A DNA stretch of 33,011 bases. Source: Limnothrix sp. RL_2_0. GTDB taxonomy: Bacteria > Cyanobacteriota > Cyanobacteriia > Cyanobacteriales > MRBY01. A program made the translations under genes and the position numbers. The DNA is taken from assembly GCA_012033055.1 (NCBI GenBank), contig JAAUPR010000009.1, forward strand, positions 50,626-83,636. The letters are read 5' to 3'. This document shows positions 1 to 8,837 of this stretch, one piece after another. The notes under the pieces were generated by a model, which did not search any database, was not told where the DNA came from, and saw only the letters and a program-made list of their open reading frames with translations. The first letter of the stretch is position 1; every line of letters begins with the position of its first letter.

Positions 1-384
1 ATTCAAATTCTCGTTTTAGCAAGCGTTTTAAATAAGCTCTTTTATAAGCCTATCGGTCAAGTAATTGATGATCGAGCAGATTATATACGTACCAACTTAA
101 TTGGAGCGGAAGAGCGTCAGGAAAAAGCTAAAAGTCTAGCAATCCAATACGATCAAGAGCTACGTAGTGTTCGGCTCGAAGCTCAGAAAGTAATTGCAGA
201 TGCTCAGGCTGAAGCTCAAAGTGTAATTGCAGCGGAGATGAAATCTGCTCAAGAACAAGTTTTGAGCGAGCGAGAAAAAGTTGCTCTCGAAATTGAAGCT
301 CAACGAAATACTGCATTTCAATCCTTAGAGCAAGAGGTTGACGAATTAAGCCGTCAGATAGCCAATAAGCTTGTGGGTGCTTAA
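1..384 (+). CDS. atpF2: ATP synthase F0 subunit b' (partial, 5' end outside window)
   Basis: This is the last 127 codons of the second b-type stator subunit of the thylakoid F0F1 ATP synthase (named atpG in older cyanobacterial papers, atpF2 in UniProt). The frame is open from base 1 to TAA at 382-384. The fragment starts in the end of the membrane helix (IQILVLASVLNKLFYKPIG), then RADYIRTNL, and continues as a long charged, Ala/Glu/Gln-rich helix with the heptad pattern of the peripheral stalk. In photosynthetic organisms b and b' form a heterodimer, and the next gene downstream is b, as expected. The start codon and N-terminus lie upstream of the window. Confidence 0.93.
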   Translation: MQILVLASVLNKLFYKPIGQVIDDRADYIRTNLIGAEERQEKAKSLAIQYDQELRSVRLEAQKVIADAQAEAQSVIAAEMKSAQEQVLSEREKVALEIEAQRNTAFQSLEQEVDELSRQIANKLVGA

Positions 385-531
385 TCTTATTCGGTTAAGA
401 TAATACAGTTTTCGCTGTTGGGATGGGAACTAAATAAAAAATGAATTTTGATATTTTTTATATTTAGAGTGATCCAATAATTTTTAGATGTATACACCGT
501 AAGCAAAATAGCGCTGAGGTAGAGCGATATC

Positions 532-1059
532 ATGGGATTTTTTTCCTATCTTGCCACCGCATCGGAGGGTGGTTTTCATTTAAACTTCGACATTTTTGAA
601 GCGAACTTAGTTAACCTCGCAATCATTGTCGGATTGCTTGTGGTCTATGGCAAAAAGTTCATTAGCAATCTTTTGGATGAGCGAAAGGCAAAAATTGTTG
701 CTGATCTAGAGGATGCTGAAGCCCGTGCCAAAGCGGCGCAGGAATCCCTCACTAAAGCTCAAAAAGATCTTGAACAGGCTCAACTGCAAGCAACAACAAT
801 TCGTGATGAAGCGAAAGTTTCTGCAGCTAAGGCCAAGGAACAAGTCTTGATAAAAGGTCGTGAAGAGATTGAAAAACTTAAGGCTTCTGCTGTTAAGGAG
901 CTTGATACGGAGCAGGCGAAGGTAATGGTTGAATTAAAGCAACGTATTACTCAACTTGCTTTGGAAAAAGTAGAGTCTCAATTGCGTTCTGATTTGGATG
1001 AGTCTGCTCAATCTAGATTGATTGATCGCAGTATTTCTCAACTTGGAGGTAGATCATGA
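532..1059 (+). CDS. atpF: ATP synthase F0 subunit b
   Basis: This 175-residue protein is the b subunit of the F0 stator, which anchors F1 to the membrane. The N-terminus has the plastid/cyanobacterial type with an extra lead peptide before NFDIFEANLVNLAIIV. A single membrane helix (about residues 25-42, VNLAIIVGLLVVYG) follows, and after KKFISNLLDERK the rest is a long charged coiled-coil rich in Ala, Lys and Glu. A GAGG about 13 bases before the ATG is only a fair ribosome site. The 147-base gap after b' holds no convincing gene. The reading frame overlaps the delta-subunit gene by 4 bases, so the two are probably translationally coupled. Confidence 0.97.
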   Translation: MGFFSYLATASEGGFHLNFDIFEANLVNLAIIVGLLVVYGKKFISNLLDERKAKIVADLEDAEARAKAAQESLTKAQKDLEQAQLQATTIRDEAKVSAAKAKEQVLIKGREEIEKLKASAVKELDTEQAKVMVELKQRITQLALEKVESQLRSDLDESAQSRLIDRSISQLGGRS

Positions 1060-1610
1060 GTAGTGCAATGAATGCTCAGATTGTTGAGCCTTATGCAAGT
1101 GCGTTAATGGCATTAGCAAAGGATATTGACAAGGTTAATACTTTTGCTGAGAATGCTCGATCTTTCTTGGTTGCATTGAAGGAAACGCCAGAGCTGCAAT
1201 CTTTTATTGCCAATCCGATCCTCAAGTCTGAGGACAAGAAGGAAGTTTTGCAAACTATCTGTGGGAAGGGGATAGATACTTATTTCTTGAATTTCCTGTT
1301 GATATTAGTTGACCGTCGCCGTATTTTATTTTTGGCTCCGATTTGTGAGGAATTTGTTGCTCTACAAAGAAAGCTAAATAATATTGTTTTGGCGGAAGTC
1401 ACTAGTGCCACGGCCCTAACCCGTAGTCAAGAAGATGCGATCGCCGACCAAGTGAAGGCAATGGCAAAGGCAGATCAAGTTGAGCTCGATATCACAACAG
1501 ACACTGAGTTAATTGGTGGGGTTGTGATCAAGATTGGCTCTCAGGTCTTCGATGCTAGCTTAAGAGGCCAGCTTCGTCGCATCGGCATCGGTTTGATGGG
1601 CACAAACTAA
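1056..1610 (+). CDS. atpH: ATP synthase F1 subunit delta
   Basis: This 184-residue protein is the delta subunit (OSCP homologue; called atpD in older cyanobacterial naming) that joins the peripheral stalk to the top of the F1 head. The N-terminal half (VEPYASALMALAKD, then FIANPILKSEDKKEVLQ, then YFLNFLLILVDRRR) is the family's helical domain. The C-terminal part ending GGVVIKIGSQVFDASLRGQLRRI is the conserved signature. The start is fixed by a strong GGAGGT ribosome site at 1045-1050, five bases before the ATG, inside the end of atpF. The ATG lies within the last codons of atpF. Length is normal for the family. Confidence 0.97.
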   Translation: MSSAMNAQIVEPYASALMALAKDIDKVNTFAENARSFLVALKETPELQSFIANPILKSEDKKEVLQTICGKGIDTYFLNFLLILVDRRRILFLAPICEEFVALQRKLNNIVLAEVTSATALTRSQEDAIADQVKAMAKADQVELDITTDTELIGGVVIKIGSQVFDASLRGQLRRIGIGLMGTN

Positions 1611-1715
1611 GAGTAGTCCTCTGAGAGATTCCGGGGAGACCACAGACCTGTGCTCGTTGGAAAAGTGTCTTGCAAAGACTGTCCCTTAAATTAACCGTTA
1701 TTTAACAGTACAGAC
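1611..1715 (+). other. atpH-atpA spacer with a small hairpin and no clear ribosome site
   Basis: This 105-base intercistronic stretch contains a short 5-bp hairpin, GTCTT-GCA-AAGAC, at 1667-1679. No Shine-Dalgarno-like purine run lies at a usual distance before the atpA ATG at 1716; the bases just before it are TTTAACAGTACAGAC. atpA must therefore be translated by an SD-independent route or by a distant site. No ORF of note is present. Confidence 0.45.
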
Positions 1716-3233
1716 ATGATTAATATTAGACCCGACGAAATTAGTAGTATTATTCGTCAGCAAATCGAATCTTATGATCAAAAGGTTCAAGTCGATAATG
1801 TTGGCACCGTTCTCCAAGTTGGAGATGGTATTGCTAGAATTTATGGCCTTGAGCAAGCAATGGCAGGGGAACTGCTTGAGTTTGAAGATGGCACGGTTGG
1901 TATCGCCCTAAACCTCGAAGAGGATAATGTTGGTGCGGTATTAATGGGCGACGGTCGCGATATCCAAGAAGGAAGTAGCGTTAAGGCGACTGGTCGTATT
2001 GCAGAAATTCCTGTGGGTGATGCAACTGTTGGTCGTGTTGTGGATGCTTTGGCCCGTCCTATTGACGGCAAAGGTGACATCGAGGCTAGTGATACTCGCC
2101 TGATCGAATTCATGGCCCCCGGTATTATTGCGCGCCGTTCTGTCCATGAGCCAATGCAGACTGGTATTACCGCTATTGATGCGATGATTCCTGTTGGCCG
2201 TGGTCAGCGTGAGCTGATTATTGGTGACCGTCAAACTGGTAAGACTGCTGTTGCGGTCGATACGATTATTAACCAGAAAGGCCAAGATGTAATTTGTGTC
2301 TACGTTGCAGTGGGCCAAAAAGCTTCTACTGTTGCTCAGGTGGTTTCTACGCTTGAGTCGAAAGGTGCTCTTGAGTACACAGTGGTTGTTGCTGCGAATG
2401 CGAATGACCCTGCCACTCTTCAGTATCTTGCTCCTTATACTGGTGCGGCGATCGCCGAGCACTTCATGTATCAGGGCAAAGCAACTTTGATTATCTACGA
2501 TGATCTTTCGAAGCAAGCTCAGGCTTACCGTCAAATGTCCCTCTTACTCCGTCGTCCACCCGGACGTGAAGCTTACCCCGGAGACGTTTTCTATCTCCAC
2601 TCTCGCCTTCTTGAGCGGGCAGCAAAATTGAGCGATAAGCTCGGCGGCGGTAGCATGACTGCACTACCGATTATTGAAACTCAAGCTGGAGACGTTTCTG
2701 CGTACATCCCGACAAATGTAATTTCGATTACAGATGGTCAGATTTTCTTATCTTCTGACTTGTTTAACGCGGGCATTCGTCCTGCAATCAACGCAGGTAT
2801 TTCCGTATCCCGTGTTGGTTCTGCGGCTCAAACAAAAGCCATGAAGCAGGTAGCAGGTAAGTTGAAGCTTGAATTGGCTCAGTTTGCTGAACTAGAAGCT
2901 TTTGCACAGTTTGCGTCTGACCTTGATGCAGCAACCCAAAATCAGTTGGCCCGTGGTCAGCGTCTCCGTCAAATTCTCAAGCAAGCTCAGAACTCTCCCC
3001 TTTCTGTGGGTGAGCAAGTCGCCATTGTATATGCTGGCTTGAATGGCTACCTTGATGAAATTGATGTAGATAAGGTTGTGGACTTCACTTCTGGTCTCCG
3101 TCAGTACCTTGCAACAAGCAAAGCCAAGTATGGTGAAATTATTGCAACAGAAAAGAAACTGACTGACGAAGCTGAGACCCTCCTCAAAGAGGCGATCGCC
3201 GAGCACAAGCAGACTTTCTCCGTTTCTGCATAG
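1716..3233 (+). CDS. atpA: ATP synthase F1 subunit alpha
   Basis: This 505-residue protein is the non-catalytic nucleotide-binding subunit of F1. It begins with the N-terminal beta-barrel domain (residues about 1-95). The Walker A motif GDRQTGKT lies at 170-177, and [11 protein letters not shown] around residues 262-272 is the Walker B region. The family signature [23 protein letters not shown] follows, with the helical C-terminal domain ending near residue 505. The alpha-type start [18 protein letters not shown] matches the family, so ATG at 1716 is secure. Length is typical. The gene is part of the atp operon, and the beta and epsilon genes are not in this window, consistent with a separate atpBE unit in cyanobacteria. 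Confidence 0.99.
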   Translation: MINIRPDEISSIIRQQIESYDQKVQVDNVGTVLQVGDGIARIYGLEQAMAGELLEFEDGTVGIALNLEEDNVGAVLMGDGRDIQEGSSVKATGRIAEIPVGDATVGRVVDALARPIDGKGDIEASDTRLIEFMAPGIIARRSVHEPMQTGITAIDAMIPVGRGQRELIIGDRQTGKTAVAVDTIINQKGQDVICVYVAVGQKASTVAQVVSTLESKGALEYTVVVAANANDPATLQYLAPYTGAAIAEHFMYQGKATLIIYDDLSKQAQAYRQMSLLLRRPPGREAYPGDVFYLHSRLLERAAKLSDKLGGGSMTALPIIETQAGDVSAYIPTNVISITDGQIFLSSDLFNAGIRPAINAGISVSRVGSAAQTKAMKQVAGKLKLELAQFAELEAFAQFASDLDAATQNQLARGQRLRQILKQAQNSPLSVGEQVAIVYAGLNGYLDEIDVDKVVDFTSGLRQYLATSKAKYGEIIATEKKLTDEAETLLKEAIAEHKQTFSVSA

Positions 3234-3244
3234 CCGTTAAACCA

Positions 3245-3287
3245 GTCGTCTGTGGACTAACTACTTAATAGATAGAACACAGGCGAC
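3245..3287 (+). other. Intercistronic stem-loop between atpA and atpC
   Basis: Bases 3245-3254 (GTCGTCTGTG) pair with 3278-3287 (CACAGGCGAC) to give a 10-bp stem with a single G-U pair and a 23-base loop. No T-run follows, so it is not an ordinary terminator. It lies before the gamma-subunit ribosome site (AAGGGA near 3301). A role in mRNA processing or in setting the alpha:gamma ratio of 3:1 is an inference. Confidence 0.5.
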
Positions 3288-3315
3288 CCCAGAATCGAAC
3301 TAAGGGATATTATTC

Positions 3316-4260
3316 ATGCCAAACCTAAAGGGGATTCGCGACCGCATTCAGTCGGTCAAAAATACCAAAAAAATTACAGAAGCGATGCGTCTGGTGGCAG
3401 CAGCAAAAGTTCGTCGTGCACAGGAGCAAGTCACTTCCACTCGTCCCTTTGCTAATACACTCCTTCAAGTTTTGTATGGCCTCAAAAGCCGTCTCCGCTT
3501 AGAAGAAGCAGATTTACCTTTGCTAAAGCAACGGGAAGTGAAATGTGTGGGTCTGCTCGTGATTACTGGCGATCGCGGACTTTGTGGCGGCTATAACGCA
3601 AATATTATTCGTAAAGCTGAACAAAGAGCTCGGGAACTAGAAGCTGAAGGCATCAAGTATAAATTTGTGCTTGTCGGACGGAAAGCAACCCAATATTTCC
3701 AGAATCGTAAAGCACCCATCAGCAAGACTTACATCGGTTTAGAACAAATACCTTCGGCCGCAGAAGCATCTAGCATTGCAGACGAATTATTGTCTCTATT
3801 TCTCTCTGAGTCTGTAGATAAAATTGAGTTGATTTACACTCGTTTTGTCTCCTTGATCAGTTCCCAGCCCGTTATCCAAACCTTGTTACCGCTAGTACCA
3901 GAAGCATTGAGCAACCCCGATGACGAAACATTTAATTTGATCACTAGAGGTGGCAAATTTCAAGTGGAGCGTTCCAAGGTAAAAGCTGAAGTCAAGGAGT
4001 TGCCCAAAGATATGATCTTTGAACAGGCGCCCCAAGATATTCTGAATGCTCTCTTGCCTCTGTATCTCAGCAATCAATTGTTGCGAGCATTGCAAGAAGG
4101 TTCAGCTAGTGAGTTAGCTGCACGAATGACAGCAATGAATAATGCTAGTGAAAACGCATCTGACTTGATGAAAAAATTGACTTTGTCTTATAACAAGGCT
4201 CGTCAAGCGGCAATTACTCAGGAATTGTCTGAGGTTGTAGCTGGTGCGAATGCATTGTAA
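3316..4260 (+). CDS. atpC: ATP synthase F1 subunit gamma (atpG in E. coli naming)
   Basis: This 314-residue protein is the central rotor shaft of F1. The N-terminal helix [24 protein letters not shown] and the C-terminal helix ([31 protein letters not shown]) are the family's coiled-coil pair. [13 protein letters not shown] lies in the Rossmann-like middle domain. The insertion typical of photosynthetic gamma subunits is present around residues 198-235 ([24 protein letters not shown]). It lacks the regulatory cysteine pair found in chloroplasts, as usual for cyanobacteria, so no thioredoxin switch is expected. A ribosome site AAGGGA lies about 10 bases before the ATG. It is the last gene of the operon and is followed by a terminator. 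Confidence 0.98.
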   Translation: MPNLKGIRDRIQSVKNTKKITEAMRLVAAAKVRRAQEQVTSTRPFANTLLQVLYGLKSRLRLEEADLPLLKQREVKCVGLLVITGDRGLCGGYNANIIRKAEQRARELEAEGIKYKFVLVGRKATQYFQNRKAPISKTYIGLEQIPSAAEASSIADELLSLFLSESVDKIELIYTRFVSLISSQPVIQTLLPLVPEALSNPDDETFNLITRGGKFQVERSKVKAEVKELPKDMIFEQAPQDILNALLPLYLSNQLLRALQEGSASELAARMTAMNNASENASDLMKKLTLSYNKARQAAITQELSEVVAGANAL

Positions 4261-4297
4261 ATAACGATAGGATAAATTAATAGTTAATCTGATTTTT

Positions 4298-4324
4298 AAG
4301 GGTGGTTTTTAACCACTCTTTTTT
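4298..4324 (+). terminator. Intrinsic terminator of the atp operon
   Basis: A 10-bp stem (AAGGGTGGTT with AACCACTCTT, one G-U pair) with a TTT loop runs straight into a T-tract at 4319-4324. It lies 38 bases after the atpC stop codon, as expected for the end of the operon. Confidence 0.88.
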
Positions 4325-4601
4325 ATTGGCTAAAGGAGGATTTTAACGCGCGACAGATTATTTTAGGATATCCTGATTTTTTTATCCTTTTGAGCTTAAT
4401 TCAATCGCGAAGATTTGGTAGTCGAAAGTTACCTTAAACTACAGCAGCTAAGAGGAGAGATTTGTCCACTATTCTCTAGATAACAGACTGGAAAAAGTGC
4501 TGAAATAATTATGATCTAGGGCGAAATAGCAAATCACCTTGGCAAATATCTCTGAAAAAGTAACAATAGGGTATTGAAGTGTTAATTTGTGGGTTTCATT
4601 T
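4325..4601 (+). other. Non-coding stretch upstream of thf1
   Basis: About 280 bases without a supported gene. It contains the perfect palindrome AGGATATCCT near 4366-4375 and a possible -10 element TATGAT at 4510-4515 with no good -35 partner. It presumably holds the thf1 promoter and 5' leader. I see no tRNA or known ncRNA in it. Confidence 0.4.
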
Positions 4602-5354
4602 GTGAGTCAAGTTCGTACCGTTTCCGATGCCAAACGGAATTTTTATGCTCACCATACACGTCCTATTAATTCGATTTTTAGACGGGTTGTGGAAGAGCTT
4701 TTGGTAGAAATGCATTTGCTGTCCGTCAATGCAGATTTTCGCTACGATCTCTTTTACGCATTAGGGGTTGTAACCTCTTTTGAACGATTTATGCAGGGGT
4801 ATCGCCCAGAAGCCGATAAAGCTTCGATTTTCGAAGGTATGTGCATTGCTGTGGGTGGTGATGTGAATGCCTATCGGCAAGATGCAACGGCGCTTATTGA
4901 GTTGGCAAAGCGTTGTTCTGGTCAACAATTGATTGATTGTTTTCGTAATGATCATGCTCCAGAGGGGGCGGAAGATCTTTGGGGTAAGGTGGAGGCGATC
5001 GCCAAAAATGAGAATTTTAAATATAGCCGTCTATTTGCCATTGGACTCTATACCTTCCTTGGGGAAGCAGAGCCTCAATTGCTAGAAGATGCGGAGAAGC
5101 GCGATGAAATGCTGGCTACAATCACTGAATCACTGAAACTGCCAGCAGAGAAAATGAAGAAGGATCTCGATTTGTATCGCAGCAATTTGGAGAAAATGAG
5201 CCAAGTGCTAGAGGTGATCGAGGATGCTTTGATTGCAGAGCGTCAACGCCGTGAGAAAGCAGAGGCAGAGGCCAAAGCTAAAGCTGAAGGCGAGACCCCT
5301 GAAGCAGATCAACCAGAAGAGACTGTTCCCGCAGCAGATGCTCCGTCAGAATAG
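4602..5354 (+). CDS. thf1: Photosystem II biogenesis protein Thf1/Psb29
   Basis: Thf1 (Psb29) is a cyanobacterial and plastid protein needed for photosystem II repair and for stability of thylakoid FtsH proteases. The diagnostic start VRTVSDAKRNFYAHHTRPINSIFRRVVEELLVEMHLL is followed by GVVTSFERFMQGYRPEADK. The C-terminal third is a charged coiled-coil (EKMKKDLDLYRSNLEKMSQVLEVIEDALIAERQRREKAEAEAKAKAE) with an acidic tail. I chose the GTG at 4602 (MSQVRTVSD) because homologues begin a few residues before RTVSD; the TTG at 4587 is an in-frame alternative adding five residues. No strong ribosome site decides between them. It is a single gene between the atp operon and a convergent lipoprotein gene. 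Confidence 0.93.
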   Translation: MSQVRTVSDAKRNFYAHHTRPINSIFRRVVEELLVEMHLLSVNADFRYDLFYALGVVTSFERFMQGYRPEADKASIFEGMCIAVGGDVNAYRQDATALIELAKRCSGQQLIDCFRNDHAPEGAEDLWGKVEAIAKNENFKYSRLFAIGLYTFLGEAEPQLLEDAEKRDEMLATITESLKLPAEKMKKDLDLYRSNLEKMSQVLEVIEDALIAERQRREKAEAEAKAKAEGETPEADQPEETVPAADAPSE

Positions 5355-5385
5355 GTTTCTATTCGGAACCCACTCAATAAATAAA

Positions 5386-5901
5386 TTAGCCTTGGTCTTT
5401 TGTTTTACTATCCTCTTTGTGGGGTAGAAGGTAAGGATCAAGGTTTAATTTTGGCTTTTCAATGGTGTTAGTGACGGGCACTGGACGGGTTGTCGCAGGG
5501 TCTAAGGCTGCTATTTCTGTAACGAATACTTCCCCAAAATCGTTTGCCCCTAAACGTAAATCATGGAACTTTAGTTCACCCAAAATCAAAACTTCTGTGC
5601 CAGCTCTGGGGAGAGGATCTTGGGTGATAACCCAAATTTTTCCGGTGGGATCTTGAACTTCGTAGGCTCCACCGTCTAGAAAAGGGGCACTCTGACTCAC
5701 GGTGCCGTTGATATGAATATTGCTGCCGGGGGCTTGGTTGAGAAGGGAAGCGATCGCCGCCACAGGGACTTCTTGTTTGGGAGCAATAGACAATGGCGAA
5801 TTTCGCTGCTGAGATAGAGCCGTCCAAGCATTACAACTCACCAAACTGCCCGCAGTAAAAAAGGCGATCGCCCAGCGACTAAACTTAGTGGCAACTGTCA
5901 T
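5386..5901 (-). CDS. Small lipoprotein with an OB-fold-like domain
   Basis: This is a protein of about 171 residues starting MTVATKFSRWAIAFFTAGSLVSC. The hydrophobic leader ends in a lipobox (LVSC), so it is probably a lipid-anchored envelope protein. The body contains INGTVSQSAPFLDGGAYEVQDPTGKIWVITQDPLPRAGTEVLILGEL, the beta-strand pattern of a bacterial OB-fold (nucleic-acid-binding-like fold) with the typical V-x-G-x-V opening. A proline-rich tail follows. An upstream ATG at 5934 would add 11 residues before the signal, so the ATG at 5901 is preferred. Its function is unknown; similar short lipoproteins recur in cyanobacteria. It is convergent with thf1. Confidence 0.72.
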   Translation of the reverse strand: MTVATKFSRWAIAFFTAGSLVSCNAWTALSQQRNSPLSIAPKQEVPVAAIASLLNQAPGSNIHINGTVSQSAPFLDGGAYEVQDPTGKIWVITQDPLPRAGTEVLILGELKFHDLRLGANDFGEVFVTEIAALDPATTRPVPVTNTIEKPKLNLDPYLLPHKEDSKTKDQG

Positions 5902-6093
5902 AACAAACTTAATTTCCGAAGAATAAAATAGCAAATTACTTATAGTGTACTTGACGGCTAGATTTCTGATTGGTTCTATTTTCGCCCAAATTCTCCACAG
6001 CGGCGACCCCCTTGTAACTAATTAAAAACTACTCTAAACAATTCTCTCTAATTCCTTTGATTCAATACAGCATCAGCAATATCGAAAAAATAG

Positions 6094-6108
6094 CTTGCTA
6101 GAATAAGC
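6094..6108 (+). promoter_or_regulatory. Possible extended -10 promoter of cimA
   Basis: TTGCTAGAAT at 6095-6104 resembles an extended -10 (TGnTAGAAT) about 35 bases before the chosen cimA start. There is no good -35 hexamer at 17 bases. A second candidate pair, TTGACG (5951-5956) and TTCTAT (5974-5979) at 17-base spacing, lies further upstream. Neither is proven. Confidence 0.3.
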
Positions 6109-6138
6109 ATCATTATTTTGGCAACCGCACAGCTCCCC

Positions 6139-7764
6139 ATGAGTCAAAATCAACCAGTCTGGATCTACGACACAACCCTAAGAGACGGTTCCCAGCGCGA
6201 AGGATTAGCCCTTTCTTTCGAAGATAAAATTCGCATCGCCCACGAACTAGATGACTTGGGAGTTCCCTTTATCGAAGGGGGCTGGCCTGGGGCAAATCCC
6301 AAGGACGTACAATTTTTTTGGCATCTACAAGAACATCCCCTCAAGCAGGCTCAGGTAGTGGCGTTCTGTTCTACTCGTCGTCCCCATGTTGCAGCCAAAG
6401 ATGACCCCATGTTAAAAGCGATTCTTGCGGCGAAAACCCAATGGGTCACACTATTCGGGAAATCTTGGGATCTCCATGTGACAGAAGGATTACATACGAC
6501 TCTTGCTGAAAACTTGGCGATGATTGAGGACAGCATCACCTATCTACAGCAGCAGGGACGACGGGTGATTTACGATGCGGAGCATTGGTTTGATGGTTAT
6601 AAAAACAATCCAGAATATGCTCTGAAAACGCTCAAAATGGCGGCGGATTCGGGGGCGGAATGGCTGGTTTTATGTGATACAAATGGCGGGACATTGCCCC
6701 ATGAAGTGACAGAAATTGTGGCGGGTATTCAGCAAGCTTTACCAGATCTAGAAACGCCGTTGGGCATTCATACTCACAATGATGCCGGGATGGCTGTGGC
6801 TAATGCGATCGCCGCTGTTCTGGGGGGCGCAAATATGGTGCAGGGCACAATTAATGGCTATGGGGAACGGTGTGGTAATGCCAATCTTTGTACATTGATT
6901 CCGACTTTGCAATGCAAATTACCTTATGAATGTCTCGACGAAAAAAAGTTGGTGCAACTCACAAAAACAAGCCGTTTAGTCAGCGAAATTGTTAACCTTG
7001 CTCCCGATGATCATGCGCCCTATGTAGGGAGATCGGCCTTTGCCCATAAGGGTGGAATCCATGTATCGGCAGTCAAAAAGAACCCTTTAACTTACGAGCA
7101 CCTTGTCCCGGAAACGGTCGGTAATCAGCGGCGTATCGTTATTTCGGATCAGTCGGGTTTGAGTAATATTTTGGCGAAGGCAGCTAGTTTTGGCATTGAG
7201 CTGGATAAAACAGATCCTGAATGTCGCGTAATTTTAGAACAGCTTAAAAATTTGGAACATGAAGGCTATCAATTTGAGGCAGCCGAAGCCAGTTTTCAGT
7301 TACTCATTCGTTCTGCGATGGGACACCGCCAAGAATTTTTCTCGCTCCAAGGATTTCATGTCCATTGCGAAGTGGGGGAGCCGACTGGTCAACATCAAGC
7401 ATTGGCGATCGCCACGATCAAATTAGAAGTCAATGGTAAAAAACTGTTGGAAGCGGCAGAAGGGAATGGCCCCGTTGCGGCGTTAGATCAGGCGTTGCGG
7501 AAAGCATTGACCAAATTTTACCCAGAAATTGCCACCTTTAATTTGACCGATTATAAAGTCAGAATTTTGGATGGAGCCGCTGGAACAGACGCAAAAACAA
7601 GGGTTTTAGTGGAGTCGAGTGATGGCAAAAGACGCTGGACAACAGTAGGCGTTTCCGACAACATTCTTGAAGCGTCCTATCGCGCTGTCGTAGAAGGTAT
7701 CGAGTATGGACTGTTGATGCATTCCCCCTATCCCTCTGTGCCATTGCCCGTATTTACCGCGTGA
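6139..7764 (+). CDS. cimA: (R)-citramalate synthase
   Basis: The protein is a 541-residue DRE-TIM metallolyase of the LeuA/CimA family. In cyanobacteria this branch condenses pyruvate and acetyl-CoA to citramalate, giving a threonine-independent route to 2-oxobutanoate and isoleucine. The metal and catalytic motif DTTLRDGSQREG is at residues 11-22, HTHNDAG at 211-217, and GTINGYGERCGNANL at 236-250. The C-terminal LeuA-type allosteric domain spans roughly 400-535 (FQLLIRSAMGH, then GNGPVAALDQALRKAL, then DYKVRILDG). The ATG at 6139 is preferred over TTG at 6118 because MSQNQPVWIYDTTLRDG matches family starts. Homocitrate or isopropylmalate synthase is less likely because of the DAEHWFDGYKNNPEYA segment typical of citramalate synthases. 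It is convergent with the B12 permease gene, with three bases between stops. Confidence 0.92.
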   Translation: MSQNQPVWIYDTTLRDGSQREGLALSFEDKIRIAHELDDLGVPFIEGGWPGANPKDVQFFWHLQEHPLKQAQVVAFCSTRRPHVAAKDDPMLKAILAAKTQWVTLFGKSWDLHVTEGLHTTLAENLAMIEDSITYLQQQGRRVIYDAEHWFDGYKNNPEYALKTLKMAADSGAEWLVLCDTNGGTLPHEVTEIVAGIQQALPDLETPLGIHTHNDAGMAVANAIAAVLGGANMVQGTINGYGERCGNANLCTLIPTLQCKLPYECLDEKKLVQLTKTSRLVSEIVNLAPDDHAPYVGRSAFAHKGGIHVSAVKKNPLTYEHLVPETVGNQRRIVISDQSGLSNILAKAASFGIELDKTDPECRVILEQLKNLEHEGYQFEAAEASFQLLIRSAMGHRQEFFSLQGFHVHCEVGEPTGQHQALAIATIKLEVNGKKLLEAAEGNGPVAALDQALRKALTKFYPEIATFNLTDYKVRILDGAAGTDAKTRVLVESSDGKRRWTTVGVSDNILEASYRAVVEGIEYGLLMHSPYPSVPLPVFTA

Positions 7765-7767
7765 ATT

Positions 7768-8832
7768 TTAACGATAACGCCGCAGGATCAAAATAATAAT
7801 AATGGGCGCACCGAATAGGGCTGTGACCGTGTTGAGGGGTAGGGTGAGTTGACTGCCGGGAAGCTGGGCAATGATGTCAGCTAAAAGCGCCAAACTTGAT
7901 CCGAGCAATGTGACAGCGGGTAATAAGAGGCGGTGATTAACGGTTTTCAAAAGTCCACGACATAGGTGCGGCACGGCGATACCGATAAACGAAATGGGGC
8001 CACAAAAAGCGGTGACGGTTCCGGCTAATAGGGCAGTGCTGACAATTAACAAACGGCGAATTTTCTTAAGATCTAGGCCGACACTTTGGGCATATTGTTT
8101 GCCGAGAAGTAGGGCGTTTAATGGTTTCGCACAAAGATAAGCCAAGCCGCCACCGACAGTAATTAGGGTGATAAAAATAGGTAACTGTTCCCGTTGAATT
8201 TGGGCAAAACTGCCGAATGTCCAACTTAGGTAAAGGCGCATTGCTTCGCTAGGACTGAAATGCAATAAAAGCGTCACCAAAGAATTACTGACATAGCCAA
8301 TCATTAATCCCAAAATGAGCAGAGTGGCGTTGTGGGGAACGCGGCGAGAAATGGCGAGGACAAGGCTAAGGACGGCGATCGCCCCGGTACTAGCAGCCAC
8401 GGCAATACTAAAATTCCCCAGCACCCCTCCGAGAAAGCCTGTCCCCAAAATTACCAGAGCCACTCCTAAACTTGCGCCAGAGTTGATGCCCAACACAAAA
8501 GGCCCCGCCAAAGGATTATTGAATAATGTCTGCATTTGCAAACCACCGATACTCAGAGCTGCCCCTGCAAATGTCGCGGCGATCGCCCGTGGTAGTCGAA
8601 GTTGCCAGATAATTTGTGTCCAGACAGAATTTTGTACGTCTTGGTGGGTAATAATCCTAAATACTTGATCGAGGGGAATGGCGGCAGAACCTAAACTTAA
8701 ACTCAATAGAAAAAGGCCAAACCAAAGCAGAATTAATCCCCCAAATAAAACGCTCACTGGACATCGCCACCTAGGCAAAAAAGAAGTCCCAGATAAAGCA
8801 TCAAAATAAGATTGTTTTAAGGATATTTTCAC
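7768..8832 (-). CDS. btuC: FecCD-family ABC permease, probably cobalamin (BtuC)
   Basis: This 354-residue polytopic inner-membrane protein is of the BtuC/FecCD family. WQLRLPRAIAATFAGAALSIGGLQMQTLFNNPLAGPFVLGINSGASLG is the family signature around residues 75-125, and about ten hydrophobic segments follow, with FCGPISFIGIAVPHLCRGLL near residue 275-295. The start is GTG at 8830-8832, five bases after the btuF stop, so translation is probably coupled. Substrate assignment comes from the locus: it is the last gene after the riboswitch, the TonB receptor and the binding protein. No ATPase gene (btuD) is adjacent, so the ATP-binding subunit must be encoded elsewhere. Family certain, substrate inferred. 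Confidence 0.88.
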   Translation of the reverse strand: MKISLKQSYFDALSGTSFLPRWRCPVSVLFGGLILLWFGLFLLSLSLGSAAIPLDQVFRIITHQDVQNSVWTQIIWQLRLPRAIAATFAGAALSIGGLQMQTLFNNPLAGPFVLGINSGASLGVALVILGTGFLGGVLGNFSIAVAASTGAIAVLSLVLAISRRVPHNATLLILGLMIGYVSNSLVTLLLHFSPSEAMRLYLSWTFGSFAQIQREQLPIFITLITVGGGLAYLCAKPLNALLLGKQYAQSVGLDLKKIRRLLIVSTALLAGTVTAFCGPISFIGIAVPHLCRGLLKTVNHRLLLPAVTLLGSSLALLADIIAQLPGSQLTLPLNTVTALFGAPIIIILILRRYR

Positions 8833-8837
8833 AACGA

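Noticed and set aside
441-467. Eight-codon frame MNFDIFYI in the gap between b' and b genes, echoing the NFDIF of atpF
   Set aside because: Too short, no ribosome site, and the similarity is five residues; coincidence is the simplest reading.
1941-2534. Long open frame opposite atpA
   Set aside because: It is fully antisense to a conserved, essential gene and its translation has no recognisable domain; it is a codon-bias shadow.
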